Source: Flavobacterium sp. UBA7665 (GTDB lineage Bacteria; Bacteroidota; Bacteroidia; Flavobacteriales; Flavobacteriaceae). From it: a DNA stretch of 64,000 nucleotides. This document shows positions 8,683 to 17,278 of the stretch, in pieces (the first letter of the stretch is position 1; each line of letters starts with the position of its first letter). The stretch covers positions 1-64,000 of the forward strand of contig DLHP01000004.1 in NCBI GenBank assembly GCA_002483285.1, written 5' to 3'. Both the position numbers and the translations under genes were made by a program. The notes beneath the pieces were generated by a model that saw only the letters and a program-made list of their open reading frames with translations, ran no database searches and was not told the DNA's origin.

Positions 8683-9531
8683 ATGCAGAAAATCAGGAAA
8701 TTCATCATCACCAAATCGGTTGGGCTGTACATCAACACCTTGAGTTGGTTTTACCCGAAAAAAGCCACGCTGCTCGCCTATCGCTTGTTTAGCACGCCGC
8801 GTGAAGGCCGTCTTATCAAAGACGCGCTACCGAATGTGCTAAAGGATGCGGAAACGCAGACGATCCATCTGGGCGATGACCATTTCCAAATCTACATTTG
8901 GCCAGGCAGCGACACGGTGACTTTACTCGTGCACGGTTGGGAAAGCAATGCCTCAAGATGGGAGCAACTTTTGCCGCACCTCAAAGCCACGGGAAATACG
9001 ATAGTCGCCATCGATGCGCCTGCGCACGGATTGTCAAGCGGGTCAGAATTCAATGTACCGCAATATGCGAAATTTATCGACAAGGTTATCAAGCTGTACC
9101 AACCCAAACATATTATTGGGCATTCGATTGGCGGGATTTCAAGCGTGTATTTCCAACACCATTACAACAACCACGGACTCGAAAAAATGGTGTTGCTTGG
9201 CGCACCTTCTGATTTTAAGATTCTGCTGACCAACTATGTTCGGCTGCTTTGGCTCAACAATAAGGTACGGGATTATTTATTCGACAACATCAAAGAAAAA
9301 TTCGAGATTGACATCGATGTCTTTTCGGGACAATTGTTCCTCGTGAATACCCAAATCAAAGGAATTATCGCGCACGACCTTGCCGATGAAGTTGTTGCAT
9401 TTTCTGAAGCACAAAAGCTAGCCGAAACCTGGAAACACGCCGAATTCATCCAAACGAGCGGCCTCGGACACAGCATGCATGATGAAGTGTTGTATCAGAA
9501 AATAATCGCGTTCCTCACTTCTGAGAATTAA
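8683..9531 (+). CDS. Alpha/beta hydrolase
   Basis: Residues about 80-275 form an alpha/beta hydrolase core. They include LLVHGWESNASRW (oxyanion-hole HG), AIDAPAHGLSSG, the nucleophile elbow GHSIGG near residue 148, and a C-terminal catalytic-type His in LGHSMHDE. There is no signal peptide, so it is probably cytoplasmic. The substrate cannot be inferred. The ATG directly follows the T-run of a terminator, so either readthrough or a different start is implied. No alternative ATG exists before the hydrolase core. The stop overlaps the convergent subtilase gene by 4 nt. Confidence 0.88.
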   Translation: MQKIRKFIITKSVGLYINTLSWFYPKKATLLAYRLFSTPREGRLIKDALPNVLKDAETQTIHLGDDHFQIYIWPGSDTVTLLVHGWESNASRWEQLLPHLKATGNTIVAIDAPAHGLSSGSEFNVPQYAKFIDKVIKLYQPKHIIGHSIGGISSVYFQHHYNNHGLEKMVLLGAPSDFKILLTNYVRLLWLNNKVRDYLFDNIKEKFEIDIDVFSGQLFLVNTQIKGIIAHDLADEVVAFSEAQKLAETWKHAEFIQTSGLGHSMHDEVLYQKIIAFLTSEN

Positions 9532-11183
9532 TCCTTGATGATTTTTTTGGTGCTTATCGATTGATTGTCGACAATCCTCAGGAAATAAACCCCTTTTGGA
9601 AAGCGCGACACATCAATGGTCTTGTCCGAAGACAAACTACCCTGAAAAACCATTTGCCCCACCGAATTGAATAGTGTAACAGCCGCTTGTTGCGTGAGGC
9701 GATCGCTGATGACGTTTATTTTGTCGGTTACGGGGTTTGGAAAAATAAGGAAACCATTTGTGCTTGCTGTCGCATCCAAGGCCAGTGCATTGACGGCCGC
9801 TATTGCCGCCTGCATATTGGGAATCGGCCCGATGTGCCCACCCGACCCTTGTGCAATGCCCGTATCAATCAACAGATTTCGCAACTCGATTGAATCGAGG
9901 TAGTCGCTTGTCAACCCGTGGAAATACGATTGCAGCACAATGGCACAAGAAGCTACGATGGGCGTGGCAGAACTCGTCCCGCCAAACCCGTTGGTATACT
10001 TTTGATTTTCGTCTCCGCCAACGGTCAGGTAGTCGCCGTAACCGGTGCTGCGTACGTTAGAACCCCAGCCCTGCACGTCAACCCGCGAGCCATACGTACT
10101 GAAACTAAGTTTGTTGTGCGAGGTATTTGGGCTGCCCGCGCCTACTATGATAGCACCGCTGTCGCCCCTACTCCTGTAGGATGAATACGGCGCCGAATCA
10201 AGATCTTCATTACCATTTCCGGCGGCGGCCACCACAACAATACCTGAACTCGTAGCGGTTTGGGTCAGCGTCCACACGGTCATGTTGTATTCTGCAGGGA
10301 TATACTCACCATTGGCGCCCTGAACCTGCATTTCATATAGAATCACATCGCCTTCACCCGAATTGGTCATGGCCATCCAAACCGCAGTGGGCCGATCCCA
10401 TCCCGACTGCTGCCACTCCGGGAAAAATTTCATTTCCTGCGCGCCATGCGCCATACCCGAAACACCGTAAGTTCCCTTGTCGGCATAAACAATCCCAAAC
10501 ACCGCTGTCCCGTGGTTGTAGGAACTGGCCTGAACTTGGGTAGAAATGTTCATTCCCTGAGCAATCGAAATTGGCCGCTCATTAAATTCTTCATGGCTGG
10601 TATTCAGCCCGTATTCTACATCGCGCACGCGAATTCCGCCACCGTTAAGCCCCATATCCCAGGCATAACGCATATTTACCCCAGGATTGGCATTTATATA
10701 GGTTTGTCCGGTTTCAAGGTTGGATGTTGCAGGAGGAATGTCGTTGGGCAGTGCCGGCGGCGTTGTCGACATCAAATCGCAGAAGACAACCTCTGGCAAT
10801 CTTTCGAGTTCACGGGCCAGCGCCAAAAGCGTGGCGTTGTCGGGACTTGGCATTTTTACTTTGAATAGATTGCGAATCTTTTTGACAGCATTTAAGTCGC
10901 CCGATTGCTTGATGATGCGGGCTTGGAGAACATCTAACTGCGGCTCGGTCCAATTCACTGCTTTTTCAAAAGAAAAGCTGTAATTTGAGACGATACCGGC
11001 AATTTCGGGTACCTGAAGGACCGCCTGATCCAGAAATGGACTGGTCGTATTAAAATCGAGATCGATACTCATGAGTACATACAATTCATGTGGGCCCGAA
11101 TCTTGCAAACGGGCTGGTTCCTTGTGCACTTGTGAAAATGCAAAAGCGGTTGAAAGCATCAAAAACCAGGTGATTTTTCTCAT
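9528..11183 (-). CDS. Secreted subtilisin-like S8 serine protease with T9SS type A sorting domain
   Basis: Signal peptide of about 18 residues (ending FAFSQ), a propeptide-like region to about residue 165, then an S8 catalytic domain. The triad is read as Asp188 (VRDVEYG), His224 (NHGTAVFG) and Ser404 (GGTSSATP), with the oxyanion Asn in AAAGNGNED. The last 75 residues (FLIFPNPVTDKINVIS to YFLRIV and KKIIKD) are a type A T9SS C-terminal domain, so the enzyme should cross the outer membrane and may be surface-bound or released. ATG 11183 is preferred over an upstream in-frame start because the signal peptide begins there. Target protein unknown. Confidence 0.93.
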   Translation of the reverse strand: MRKITWFLMLSTAFAFSQVHKEPARLQDSGPHELYVLMSIDLDFNTTSPFLDQAVLQVPEIAGIVSNYSFSFEKAVNWTEPQLDVLQARIIKQSGDLNAVKKIRNLFKVKMPSPDNATLLALARELERLPEVVFCDLMSTTPPALPNDIPPATSNLETGQTYINANPGVNMRYAWDMGLNGGGIRVRDVEYGLNTSHEEFNERPISIAQGMNISTQVQASSYNHGTAVFGIVYADKGTYGVSGMAHGAQEMKFFPEWQQSGWDRPTAVWMAMTNSGEGDVILYEMQVQGANGEYIPAEYNMTVWTLTQTATSSGIVVVAAAGNGNEDLDSAPYSSYRSRGDSGAIIVGAGSPNTSHNKLSFSTYGSRVDVQGWGSNVRSTGYGDYLTVGGDENQKYTNGFGGTSSATPIVASCAIVLQSYFHGLTSDYLDSIELRNLLIDTGIAQGSGGHIGPIPNMQAAIAAVNALALDATASTNGFLIFPNPVTDKINVISDRLTQQAAVTLFNSVGQMVFQGSLSSDKTIDVSRFPKGVYFLRIVDNQSISTKKIIKD

Positions 11184-11301
11184 AAGTAATTGGTTTATTT
11201 GTAAAAATAACAATTAATTCCTGCGGGGCGGTACTTGGACTTTTTAATCGTCGATTAGTAAGTCTTTTAAAGTGTAAAGGGTTGCGTCGCATTTTCACTG
11301 G

Positions 11302-11330
11302 TTGGTGTATCAAATTAAAACTTATTTTTG
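11302..11330 (+). promoter_or_regulatory. Promoter of rluB, nearly leaderless
   Basis: TTG at 11302-11304, an 18-bp spacer and TATTTTTG at 11323-11330. The ATG is at 11335, only 4 bp beyond the -7 box, so transcription should start at or very near the start codon. Confidence 0.65.
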
Positions 11331-11334
11331 CCAA

Positions 11335-12444
11335 ATGGAAGACAATCTTAAAAGACTCAATAAATTCATAGGCGAAACCGGCTATTGCTCGCGCCGTGAA
11401 GCCGATGCGCTAATTGCCGAAGGACGCGTCACCATCAATGGCATCGTTCCTGAAATGGGAACCAAAGTTTCTCCCGATGATGAAGTACGCATTGACGGGA
11501 AACTCATCCGCGACAATAACGAACAACTGGTTTACCTCGCCTTCAACAAACCCGTTGGGATTGAGTGCACTACCAATCTGGAAGTGTCGGAAAACATCGT
11601 CGATTACATCAACTATCCCAAACGAATTTTCCCGATTGGGCGCCTCGACAAGGCCAGCGAAGGATTAATATTTATGACCAACGATGGCGACATTGTCAAT
11701 AAAATCCTTCGTGCGCGCAACAACCACGAAAAAGAATACACTGTGACGGTTGACAAACCCATCACGAGTCGATTCATTGAACGCATGGGAAATGGGGTAC
11801 CGATTTTAGATACGGTGACGCGCAAATGCAAGGTAGAACAAATCAGCAAATACAATTTCAAGATCATCCTAACCCAGGGACTCAACCGCCAAATCAGGCG
11901 GATGTGCGAGTATTTGGGTTATGAGGTGACCGCGCTCAAACGCATCCGCATCATCAATATTTCACTCGATTTGCCTGTTGGACGTTACCGCGAACTCACG
12001 CCTGCCGAAATCTCCGAACTCAACAAACTCATCGAACCATCGAGCAAAACCGAGGAAGCGAGTTTGCCAAAGGAGCGTCAAGAAACAAAAGACAACAGGA
12101 AAGAGGATGGACGCCAAAGGTCTGAACGCAAACCGATGAGAAACCCCGAAACGACGATTAGGAAATTTGCACCCAAGCGGGAAACCAAGCCTGAAAACAA
12201 CGACGACCATCGCGATGCAAATGATGCCGAAACCAGCAGCAGGCGCCAACAATCGGCGAGTCGTAACCAGGAAATGCGTTCGTTCAGGAAACAAGAACCT
12301 TTCAAAAAGGAAACCCACAAGACGATCGACGAAACACCAAAAGCCGACGACGCCGACAATGAAGCGCCAAAAACAACTTCGCGTTGGAAAGTCGATTTCA
12401 TCAAAAAAGACGATCCTACTTACAAGAAAAGAGGCGAATATTAG
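11335..12444 (+). CDS. rluB: 23S rRNA pseudouridine synthase, RluB-like
   Basis: Isomerises a uridine in 23S rRNA (E. coli RluB modifies 2605). An N-terminal S4 RNA-binding domain (RLNKFIGETGYCSRREAD) is followed by the RsuA/RluB catalytic core, with the catalytic Asp in GRLDKASEGLIFMTNDGD near residue 105. The signature QGLNRQIRRMCEYLGYEV follows. From about residue 240 to 369 there is a charged low-complexity tail rich in K, R, E and D, likely disordered and RNA-contacting. ATG 11335 begins the S4 domain. The promoter lies directly against this start. Confidence 0.92.
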   Translation: MEDNLKRLNKFIGETGYCSRREADALIAEGRVTINGIVPEMGTKVSPDDEVRIDGKLIRDNNEQLVYLAFNKPVGIECTTNLEVSENIVDYINYPKRIFPIGRLDKASEGLIFMTNDGDIVNKILRARNNHEKEYTVTVDKPITSRFIERMGNGVPILDTVTRKCKVEQISKYNFKIILTQGLNRQIRRMCEYLGYEVTALKRIRIINISLDLPVGRYRELTPAEISELNKLIEPSSKTEEASLPKERQETKDNRKEDGRQRSERKPMRNPETTIRKFAPKRETKPENNDDHRDANDAETSSRRQQSASRNQEMRSFRKQEPFKKETHKTIDETPKADDADNEAPKTTSRWKVDFIKKDDPTYKKRGEY

Positions 12445-12496
12445 CCGTTTTGCCACGCGGGCAAAATAGTTCGAACCCAAAATTAACAATGCCCAA

Positions 12497-14290
12497 ATGA
12501 CAAAATTCCATCTTTATTTACTGCTTTTAGTGCCGTGTTGCCTGGCCGCCCAAACCGACTTCACACCCGATTGGAGCAAAGGTGTCTCCTGGTACCAGAT
12601 TTTTGTGGAGCGTTTTGCCAACGGCGATCCATCAAACGACCCGAAAGTTTCGGACCAGCAAGGCGCTTATCCGTTTGATGCAACTTCGGACTTTGAAATC
12701 CATCCCTGGACCAGCGATTGGTACGAGCTGCAACCGTATGAGCAGAAAAACGGCAAGGACATTTGGTTCAATATCCAACGCCGGCGTTATGGTGGTGACT
12801 TGCAAGGTATCATCGACAAGCTCGATTACCTGAAATCATTGGGAATCAACGCCATTTATCTCACGCCGATTTTCTGGTCGCCGTCCTCACACAAATACGA
12901 TGCGTTGTGCTACCACCATGTGGATCCCACGTTTGGCCCAGATCCCGAAGGTGATCGCAAACTCATCGAAACCGAAGATCCGCTCGACCCTGCAAAATGG
13001 GTTTGGACCAAGGCCGACCTGCTCGCCCTGAAACTAATCGACGAGGTCCACAAACGCCAGATGCACATCATCTTTGACGGCGTGTTCAACCATTTGGGCG
13101 TCAACAGTTTTGCGTTTAAGGATGTGACCGAAAAGCAACAGGCTTCTCCTTATAAAGACTGGTTTATGGTCAACAGTTGGAAAGATGATACCAAGGGAAC
13201 TAAATTCGATTACAACGGCTGGTTTGGCGTGAAGACCTTACCCGAGCTCAAAGAAGATGAGAACGGCATCGTCGCTGGCCCGAAAAACTACATCTTCAAC
13301 GCCACCCAACGCTGGATGAACCCCATGGACAAAGGTAATGCACACGGTATTGACGGTTGGCGACTCGACGTGGCCTATTGCGTGGCGCATCCGTTTTGGA
13401 AAGACTGGCGCAAATGGGTGAAAACACTCAATCAAGATGCTTATCTCACCGCCGAACTCGTCGACCCGATTGAGAAAACCAAACCGTACCTGAGCGGCGA
13501 TGAATTCGACGCTACGATGAACTACAATTTTGCCTTTGCAGTGTATGATTTCTTTGTAGCCGAAAAAAATGCGGTTTCGGTGACGAATTTTGATACCCAA
13601 CTCAAGCAATTACGATTGGGATTCGGGGATGGTGTAGCTCAGAACATGCAGAACCTTGTGGACAGCCACGACAGCAACCGCATCGGTTCGGCAATTGCCA
13701 ATCCCGACGGGAAAAGGTTGGGCGATTGGGGCCCGTATTTCAACTGGAGCCAAAAAAGCAACAACAAGAGTTACAATGCAAGAAAGCCCACTGCAGCTGA
13801 CATCCAAAAACAAAAACTCATTGCTGCCTTCCAGATTTTATATTTGGGCTCACCGATGATTTTCTATGGTGACGAAGCTGGTATTTGGGGCGGAAACGAC
13901 CCGGATTGCCGCAAGCCCATGTTGTGGAAAGATCTCAAATACGACGACGAAACTGCAAATCCCGACCAAAGCAAACACGAACCTGATACGGTGGTATTCA
14001 ATGAAGATCTATTTAAATGGTATCAAAAATTCCTGGGCTTGCGCAACAGGTCGAAAGCCATTCAACGCGGCAGTTTTGAACCAATCATCATTAACGATAC
14101 AGAACAGGTATACGCGTTCAGCCGAAAACTGGGGAAAGAAGAAGTCATCGTAATCGTAAACCGCAGCCATAAGCCATTTGAGATCAAAGACCCGAAACTC
14201 ACGAAAGGAAAGTACAAAGAGGCATTTACTAAGGAATCCATACGACAACCCGTGGTGAACGCGATGGACGTATTGGTTTTGACCAACTGA
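12497..14290 (+). CDS. Secreted GH13 alpha-amylase family glycoside hydrolase
   Basis: Signal peptide (residues 1-20, ending CLAAQ) and a complete GH13 (beta/alpha)8 domain. SWYQIFVERFANGDPSND starts the barrel and GVFNHLG is conserved region I. The nucleophile is Asp291 (GWRLDVA), the acid/base Glu320 (TAELVDP) and the third acid Asp392 (LVDSHDSNR). A short C-terminal beta domain follows. The barrel resembles the cyclomaltodextrinase/neopullulanase side of GH13, so alpha-1,4-glucan or maltodextrin cleavage is likely, in the periplasm or at the cell surface. 597 residues. A mini-ORF (ATGCCCAAATGA, 12489-12500) overlaps its start. Confidence 0.92.
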   Translation: MTKFHLYLLLLVPCCLAAQTDFTPDWSKGVSWYQIFVERFANGDPSNDPKVSDQQGAYPFDATSDFEIHPWTSDWYELQPYEQKNGKDIWFNIQRRRYGGDLQGIIDKLDYLKSLGINAIYLTPIFWSPSSHKYDALCYHHVDPTFGPDPEGDRKLIETEDPLDPAKWVWTKADLLALKLIDEVHKRQMHIIFDGVFNHLGVNSFAFKDVTEKQQASPYKDWFMVNSWKDDTKGTKFDYNGWFGVKTLPELKEDENGIVAGPKNYIFNATQRWMNPMDKGNAHGIDGWRLDVAYCVAHPFWKDWRKWVKTLNQDAYLTAELVDPIEKTKPYLSGDEFDATMNYNFAFAVYDFFVAEKNAVSVTNFDTQLKQLRLGFGDGVAQNMQNLVDSHDSNRIGSAIANPDGKRLGDWGPYFNWSQKSNNKSYNARKPTAADIQKQKLIAAFQILYLGSPMIFYGDEAGIWGGNDPDCRKPMLWKDLKYDDETANPDQSKHEPDTVVFNEDLFKWYQKFLGLRNRSKAIQRGSFEPIIINDTEQVYAFSRKLGKEEVIVIVNRSHKPFEIKDPKLTKGKYKEAFTKESIRQPVVNAMDVLVLTN

Positions 14291-14310
14291 TCATTTCTAA
14301 TTAAATAAAA

Positions 14311-14336
14311 AAAGCCTTCCCAATCCGGAAGGCTTT
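14311..14336. terminator. Bidirectional terminator after the amylase gene
   Basis: AAAGCCTTCC (14311-14320), a 6-nt loop and GGAAGGCTTT (14327-14336), with A-rich and T-rich flanks on the two sides. It serves the amylase gene and can serve folD from the other side. Confidence 0.9.
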
Positions 14337-14433
14337 TTATTTTATACTGTCGCGATTGTTCGCAATTAAAACGACTATTTAAACTTAGCAAAATAGGCAG
14401 AATTACTAGAATTCAAATCCGTTGACTTTTTTT

Positions 14434-14517
14434 AGGGAACACATCCGCCCCTTCCCTGAAGGCAAAATACAACTTTTCTCATTCTCCATCGTACCGAAAA
14501 TCTACATCTATTGTTAA
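14434..14517. repeat. Three-copy structured intergenic element, copy A
   Basis: Shares the block GCCCCTTCCCTGAAGG (14447-14462) and flanking order with the copies at 29971-30053 and 38634-38716. AGGGAA (14434-14439) can pair with TTCCCT (14452-14457), or CCTTC (14450-14454) with GAAGG (14458-14462); these two stems exclude each other. A third stem pairs TTTTC (14474-14478) with GAAAA (14496-14500). It sits between convergent amylase and folD genes, 98 nt past the terminator and 42 nt from the folD stop. Reading frames differ between copies, so it is probably non-coding. Confidence 0.7.
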
Positions 14518-14559
14518 ACCGAAAACCATTTCACTCCTAATTTTAGGAAAGCCTTTTGT

Positions 14560-15447
14560 TTACGGATGCGAGGTTTTTCGCTGTTCCCTTGCAAGTAACG
14601 TGTTCTTGAGCAACATCGCAATGGTCATAGGACCCACACCACCGGGAACCGGCGTAATGTGCGATGCCTTCTTGCTGACGTTTTCAAAATCCACGTCGCC
14701 GGTAATGCGGTAACCCTTTTCGGAGGTTTTGTCTTCCACACGCGTGATGCCCACATCGATAATGACCGCGCCGTCCTTGACCATTTCGGCTTTGAGGTAA
14801 TTGGGCACACCGAGCGCCGTTATGATGATGTCGGCTTGTGTGGTGATCTGTGCAATATTCTTGGTATAACTGTGGGTGAGTGTGACGGTGGAGTTTCCTG
14901 GAAAACCTTTGCGTCCCATCAAAATGCTCATAGGGCGCCCAACGATATGGCTACGGCCGATAACAACCGTATGCTTGCCTTTGGTTTCTACATTGTAACG
15001 TTCGAGTAATTCGAGGATTCCGAATGGCGTGGCTGGAATAAACGTGGTCATGTCGAGCGCCATTTTCCCGAAGTTTTCCGGGTGGAAACCATCCACATCT
15101 TTACTGGGGTCGATGGCCATCAAAACCTTCTGCGTATCGATCTGGTCGGGCAGCGGCAACTGGACGATGAACCCATCTATATTGTTGTCTTCGTTGAGTT
15201 GTTTGATTTTTTTGAGTAATTCGGTCTCAGAAGTTGTGCTCGGCATCTTGACAAGCGTCGATTCAAAACCTACAAGTTCACAGGCTTTGACTTTACTGCC
15301 CACATAAGTCAGGCTGGCGCCGTCGTTGCCCACGATTACTGCAGCAAGGTGTGGCACTTTCTCGTTGTTTTTCTTCATTAGGTTGACCTCGGCTGTGATT
15401 TCGGCTTTGATGTCGGCTGCTGTTTTTTTTCCGTCGAGTAGTTGCAT
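14560..15447 (-). CDS. folD: Methylenetetrahydrofolate dehydrogenase / methenyl-THF cyclohydrolase
   Basis: Bifunctional one-carbon enzyme of the cytoplasm, interconverting 5,10-methylene-, methenyl- and 10-formyl-THF. Motifs are YVGSKVKACELVG (catalytic Lys), GFIVQLPLPDQI, DVDGFHPENFGKM, GRSHIVGRPMS (nucleotide loop) and TPVPGGVGPMTIAML at the C-terminus. 295 residues, normal. It lies 88 bp downstream of ffh on the same strand with a palindromic spacer between. The three-copy element follows its stop. Confidence 0.97.
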   Translation of the reverse strand: MQLLDGKKTAADIKAEITAEVNLMKKNNEKVPHLAAVIVGNDGASLTYVGSKVKACELVGFESTLVKMPSTTSETELLKKIKQLNEDNNIDGFIVQLPLPDQIDTQKVLMAIDPSKDVDGFHPENFGKMALDMTTFIPATPFGILELLERYNVETKGKHTVVIGRSHIVGRPMSILMGRKGFPGNSTVTLTHSYTKNIAQITTQADIIITALGVPNYLKAEMVKDGAVIIDVGITRVEDKTSEKGYRITGDVDFENVSKKASHITPVPGGVGPMTIAMLLKNTLLAREQRKTSHP

Positions 15448-15462
15448 GTTGTTTGGGTTGAA

Positions 15463-15532
15463 GGGTTCAGGGTACAGGTAAAAAACTCAGGGTTTAAAAG
15501 TTCCTGTACCTCGAACCTTTAAACCCTGAACC
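15463..15532. repeat. Palindromic spacer between ffh and folD
   Basis: GTACAGG (15472-15478) pairs with CCTGTAC (15503-15509), flanked by GGTTC/GAACC. An overlapping second pair is CAGGGTTT (15488-15495) with AAACCCTG (15521-15528). The wording (GGTTCAGGGTACAGG) matches the spacer before gap at 1034-1095, so both belong to one class of small intergenic palindromes. Confidence 0.5.
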
Positions 15533-15535
15533 TTT

Positions 15536-16873
15536 TTATCTCATTCCTTTCATGCCGCCCATCATTTTCATGAGGTTCTTGCCGCCCGGACCTTGCATCA
15601 TTTTCATCATTTTGCTCATCTGGTCGAACTGCTTCATGAGTTGGTTGACTTCTTCTATCTTGCGACCCGAGCCTTTGGCGATGCGGGTTTTGCGTTTCAC
15701 ATCGATAATGGCAGGACGGCTTCTTTCTGCGGGTGTCATCGAGTGGATGATTGCTTCGATGTGTTTGAACGCGTCGTCCTCAATCTCCACATCTTTCATC
15801 GCTTTGGATGCGCCGGGAATCATGCCCACCAAATCCTTCATATTACCCATTTTCTTGACCTGCTGGATTTGCGAAAGGAAATCGTCAAAACCAAATTCAT
15901 TCTTTGCGATTTTCTTCTGGATTTTCCTGGCTTCTTCTTCATTGAATTGCTCCTGCGCCCTTTCTACAAGCGACACCACGTCACCCATGCCCAGGATTCT
16001 TTCGGCCATACGCTCTGGGTAGAACACGTCGATGGCTTCCATTTTTTCGCCGGTTCCTACGAACTTGATGGGCTTGTTGACCACCGATTTGATCGAAATG
16101 GCCGCTCCACCGCGCGTGTCACCGTCTAATTTGGTAAGGATGACACCGTCAAAATCAAGTCGGTCGTTGAAAGCTTTGGCCGTGTTCACCGCATCTTGTC
16201 CGGTCATCGCATCCACCACAAACAAGGTTTCGTGTGGTTGAATGGCTTTGTGTACGTTGGCGATTTCGGTCATCATTTCTTCATCCACAGCCAAACGGCC
16301 CGCGGTATCCACGATGACTACATTGTATCCTTTTTCTTTGGCATACTTTACGGCGTTCTGCGCGATTTCTACCGGATTGTTGTTGCCCAGTTCAGAATAG
16401 ACTTCTACACCGATCTGGTCGCCAACCACATGCAATTGATTGATTGCCGCCGGACGGTACACGTCACAAGCTACCAACAGCGGTTTTTTATTTTTCTTGG
16501 TTTTGAGGAAGTTGGCAAGTTTACCCGAGAACGTCGTTTTACCCGAACCTTGCAGACCCGACATCAAAATCACCGTTGGATTTCCCGATAGGTTCAATCC
16601 GGCTACATCACCGCCCATGAGTTCGGTGAGTTCGTCCTTGACCAATTTCACGAGCAACTGGCCCGGCTGTAAAGTCGTAAGTACGTTTTGCCCGATGGCC
16701 TTTTCCTTGACCTTGGTGGTAAAATCTTTGGCGATTTTAAAGTTGACGTCGGCATCGAGCAACGCACGGCGTACTTCTTTTAAGGTTTCGGCTACGTTGA
16801 TTTCGGTGATTTTTCCATGCCCTTTGAGGATGTGGAACGCTTTATCGAGTTTATCGCTTAAATTATCAAACAT
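15536..16873 (-). CDS. ffh: Signal recognition particle protein Ffh (SRP54)
   Basis: GTPase that delivers nascent membrane proteins to FtsY and the translocon. The N domain is at residues 1-85. The G domain has Walker A GLQGSGKTTFSGKLA near residue 108, DTAGRLAVDEEM, TKLDGDTRGGAA and GTGEKMEAID. The C-terminal M domain ends in a methionine-rich stretch (QMSKMMKMMQGPGGKNLMKMM) that binds signal sequences and 4.5S RNA. 445 residues. A well-matched promoter lies 24 bp upstream. The 4.5S RNA gene was not seen in this window. Confidence 0.97.
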   Translation of the reverse strand: MFDNLSDKLDKAFHILKGHGKITEINVAETLKEVRRALLDADVNFKIAKDFTTKVKEKAIGQNVLTTLQPGQLLVKLVKDELTELMGGDVAGLNLSGNPTVILMSGLQGSGKTTFSGKLANFLKTKKNKKPLLVACDVYRPAAINQLHVVGDQIGVEVYSELGNNNPVEIAQNAVKYAKEKGYNVVIVDTAGRLAVDEEMMTEIANVHKAIQPHETLFVVDAMTGQDAVNTAKAFNDRLDFDGVILTKLDGDTRGGAAISIKSVVNKPIKFVGTGEKMEAIDVFYPERMAERILGMGDVVSLVERAQEQFNEEEARKIQKKIAKNEFGFDDFLSQIQQVKKMGNMKDLVGMIPGASKAMKDVEIEDDAFKHIEAIIHSMTPAERSRPAIIDVKRKTRIAKGSGRKIEEVNQLMKQFDQMSKMMKMMQGPGGKNLMKMMGGMKGMR

Positions 16874-16896
16874 GATTATCGGGATTTTGAAGCTGC

Positions 16897-16925
16897 AAAT
16901 ATAAGCGAAAACCGCTAAGGTTCAA
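16897..16925 (-). promoter_or_regulatory. Promoter of ffh
   Basis: On the minus strand TTG (16925-16923), an 18-bp spacer and TATATTTG (16904-16897), a complete Bacteroidota consensus match, 23 bp before the ATG. Confidence 0.7.
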
Positions 16926-17046
16926 AACCGTTAGATGTCAAATTTTTTTACCGAAAACCATGGTAATGTTGTAATCATCTTGGGCAAATTCATACGGTAA
17001 TTGCTGTGGTTAATACCTAAATTTAGTAAAACTAAAAACCAATCTC

Positions 17047-17217
17047 ATGGAAACGAAATACAAAAAAATGGTATTGATGGTTGCAGCAGCTTTTTTGATT
17101 GCTGCGTGCGGAGCCGGATACAAAGGATCAGCATCCGACACCACCGGAACCAACGGTGCAACCAACGGAACCGGCAAAGTGGCGAAATCAGGGAAAGTCC
17201 ACAATTACAACCAATAA
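17047..17217 (+). CDS. Small lipoprotein, 56 residues
   Basis: An ATG at 17047 opens a 56-codon frame. A basic N-terminus (METKYKK) and hydrophobic stretch lead to a lipobox ending IAAC, with Cys at residue 21. A 35-residue mature part follows, rich in G, T, N and K (SDTTGTNGATNGTGKVAK). It is short enough to be missed by usual ORF cut-offs. The terminator directly after the stop supports a real gene. Similar tiny G/N/T-rich lipoproteins occur in Bacteroidota, but I know no function. It is convergent with the LamG lipoprotein gene. Confidence 0.7.
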   Translation: METKYKKMVLMVAAAFLIAACGAGYKGSASDTTGTNGATNGTGKVAKSGKVHNYNQ

Positions 17218-17220
17218 AAA

Positions 17221-17244
17221 ACCGGGCTGAATTAACGGCCCGGT
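17221..17244. terminator. Hairpin after the small lipoprotein gene
   Basis: ACCGGGC (17221-17227) pairs with GCCCGGT (17238-17244) directly after the stop, with an A-run on the left side. A second hairpin, AACTTAA/TTAAGTT, lies at about 17256-17274 before the stop of the convergent gene. Confidence 0.65.
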
Positions 17245-17278
17245 CCTTCCAATTTAACTTAACCCATTTAAGTTCAAT

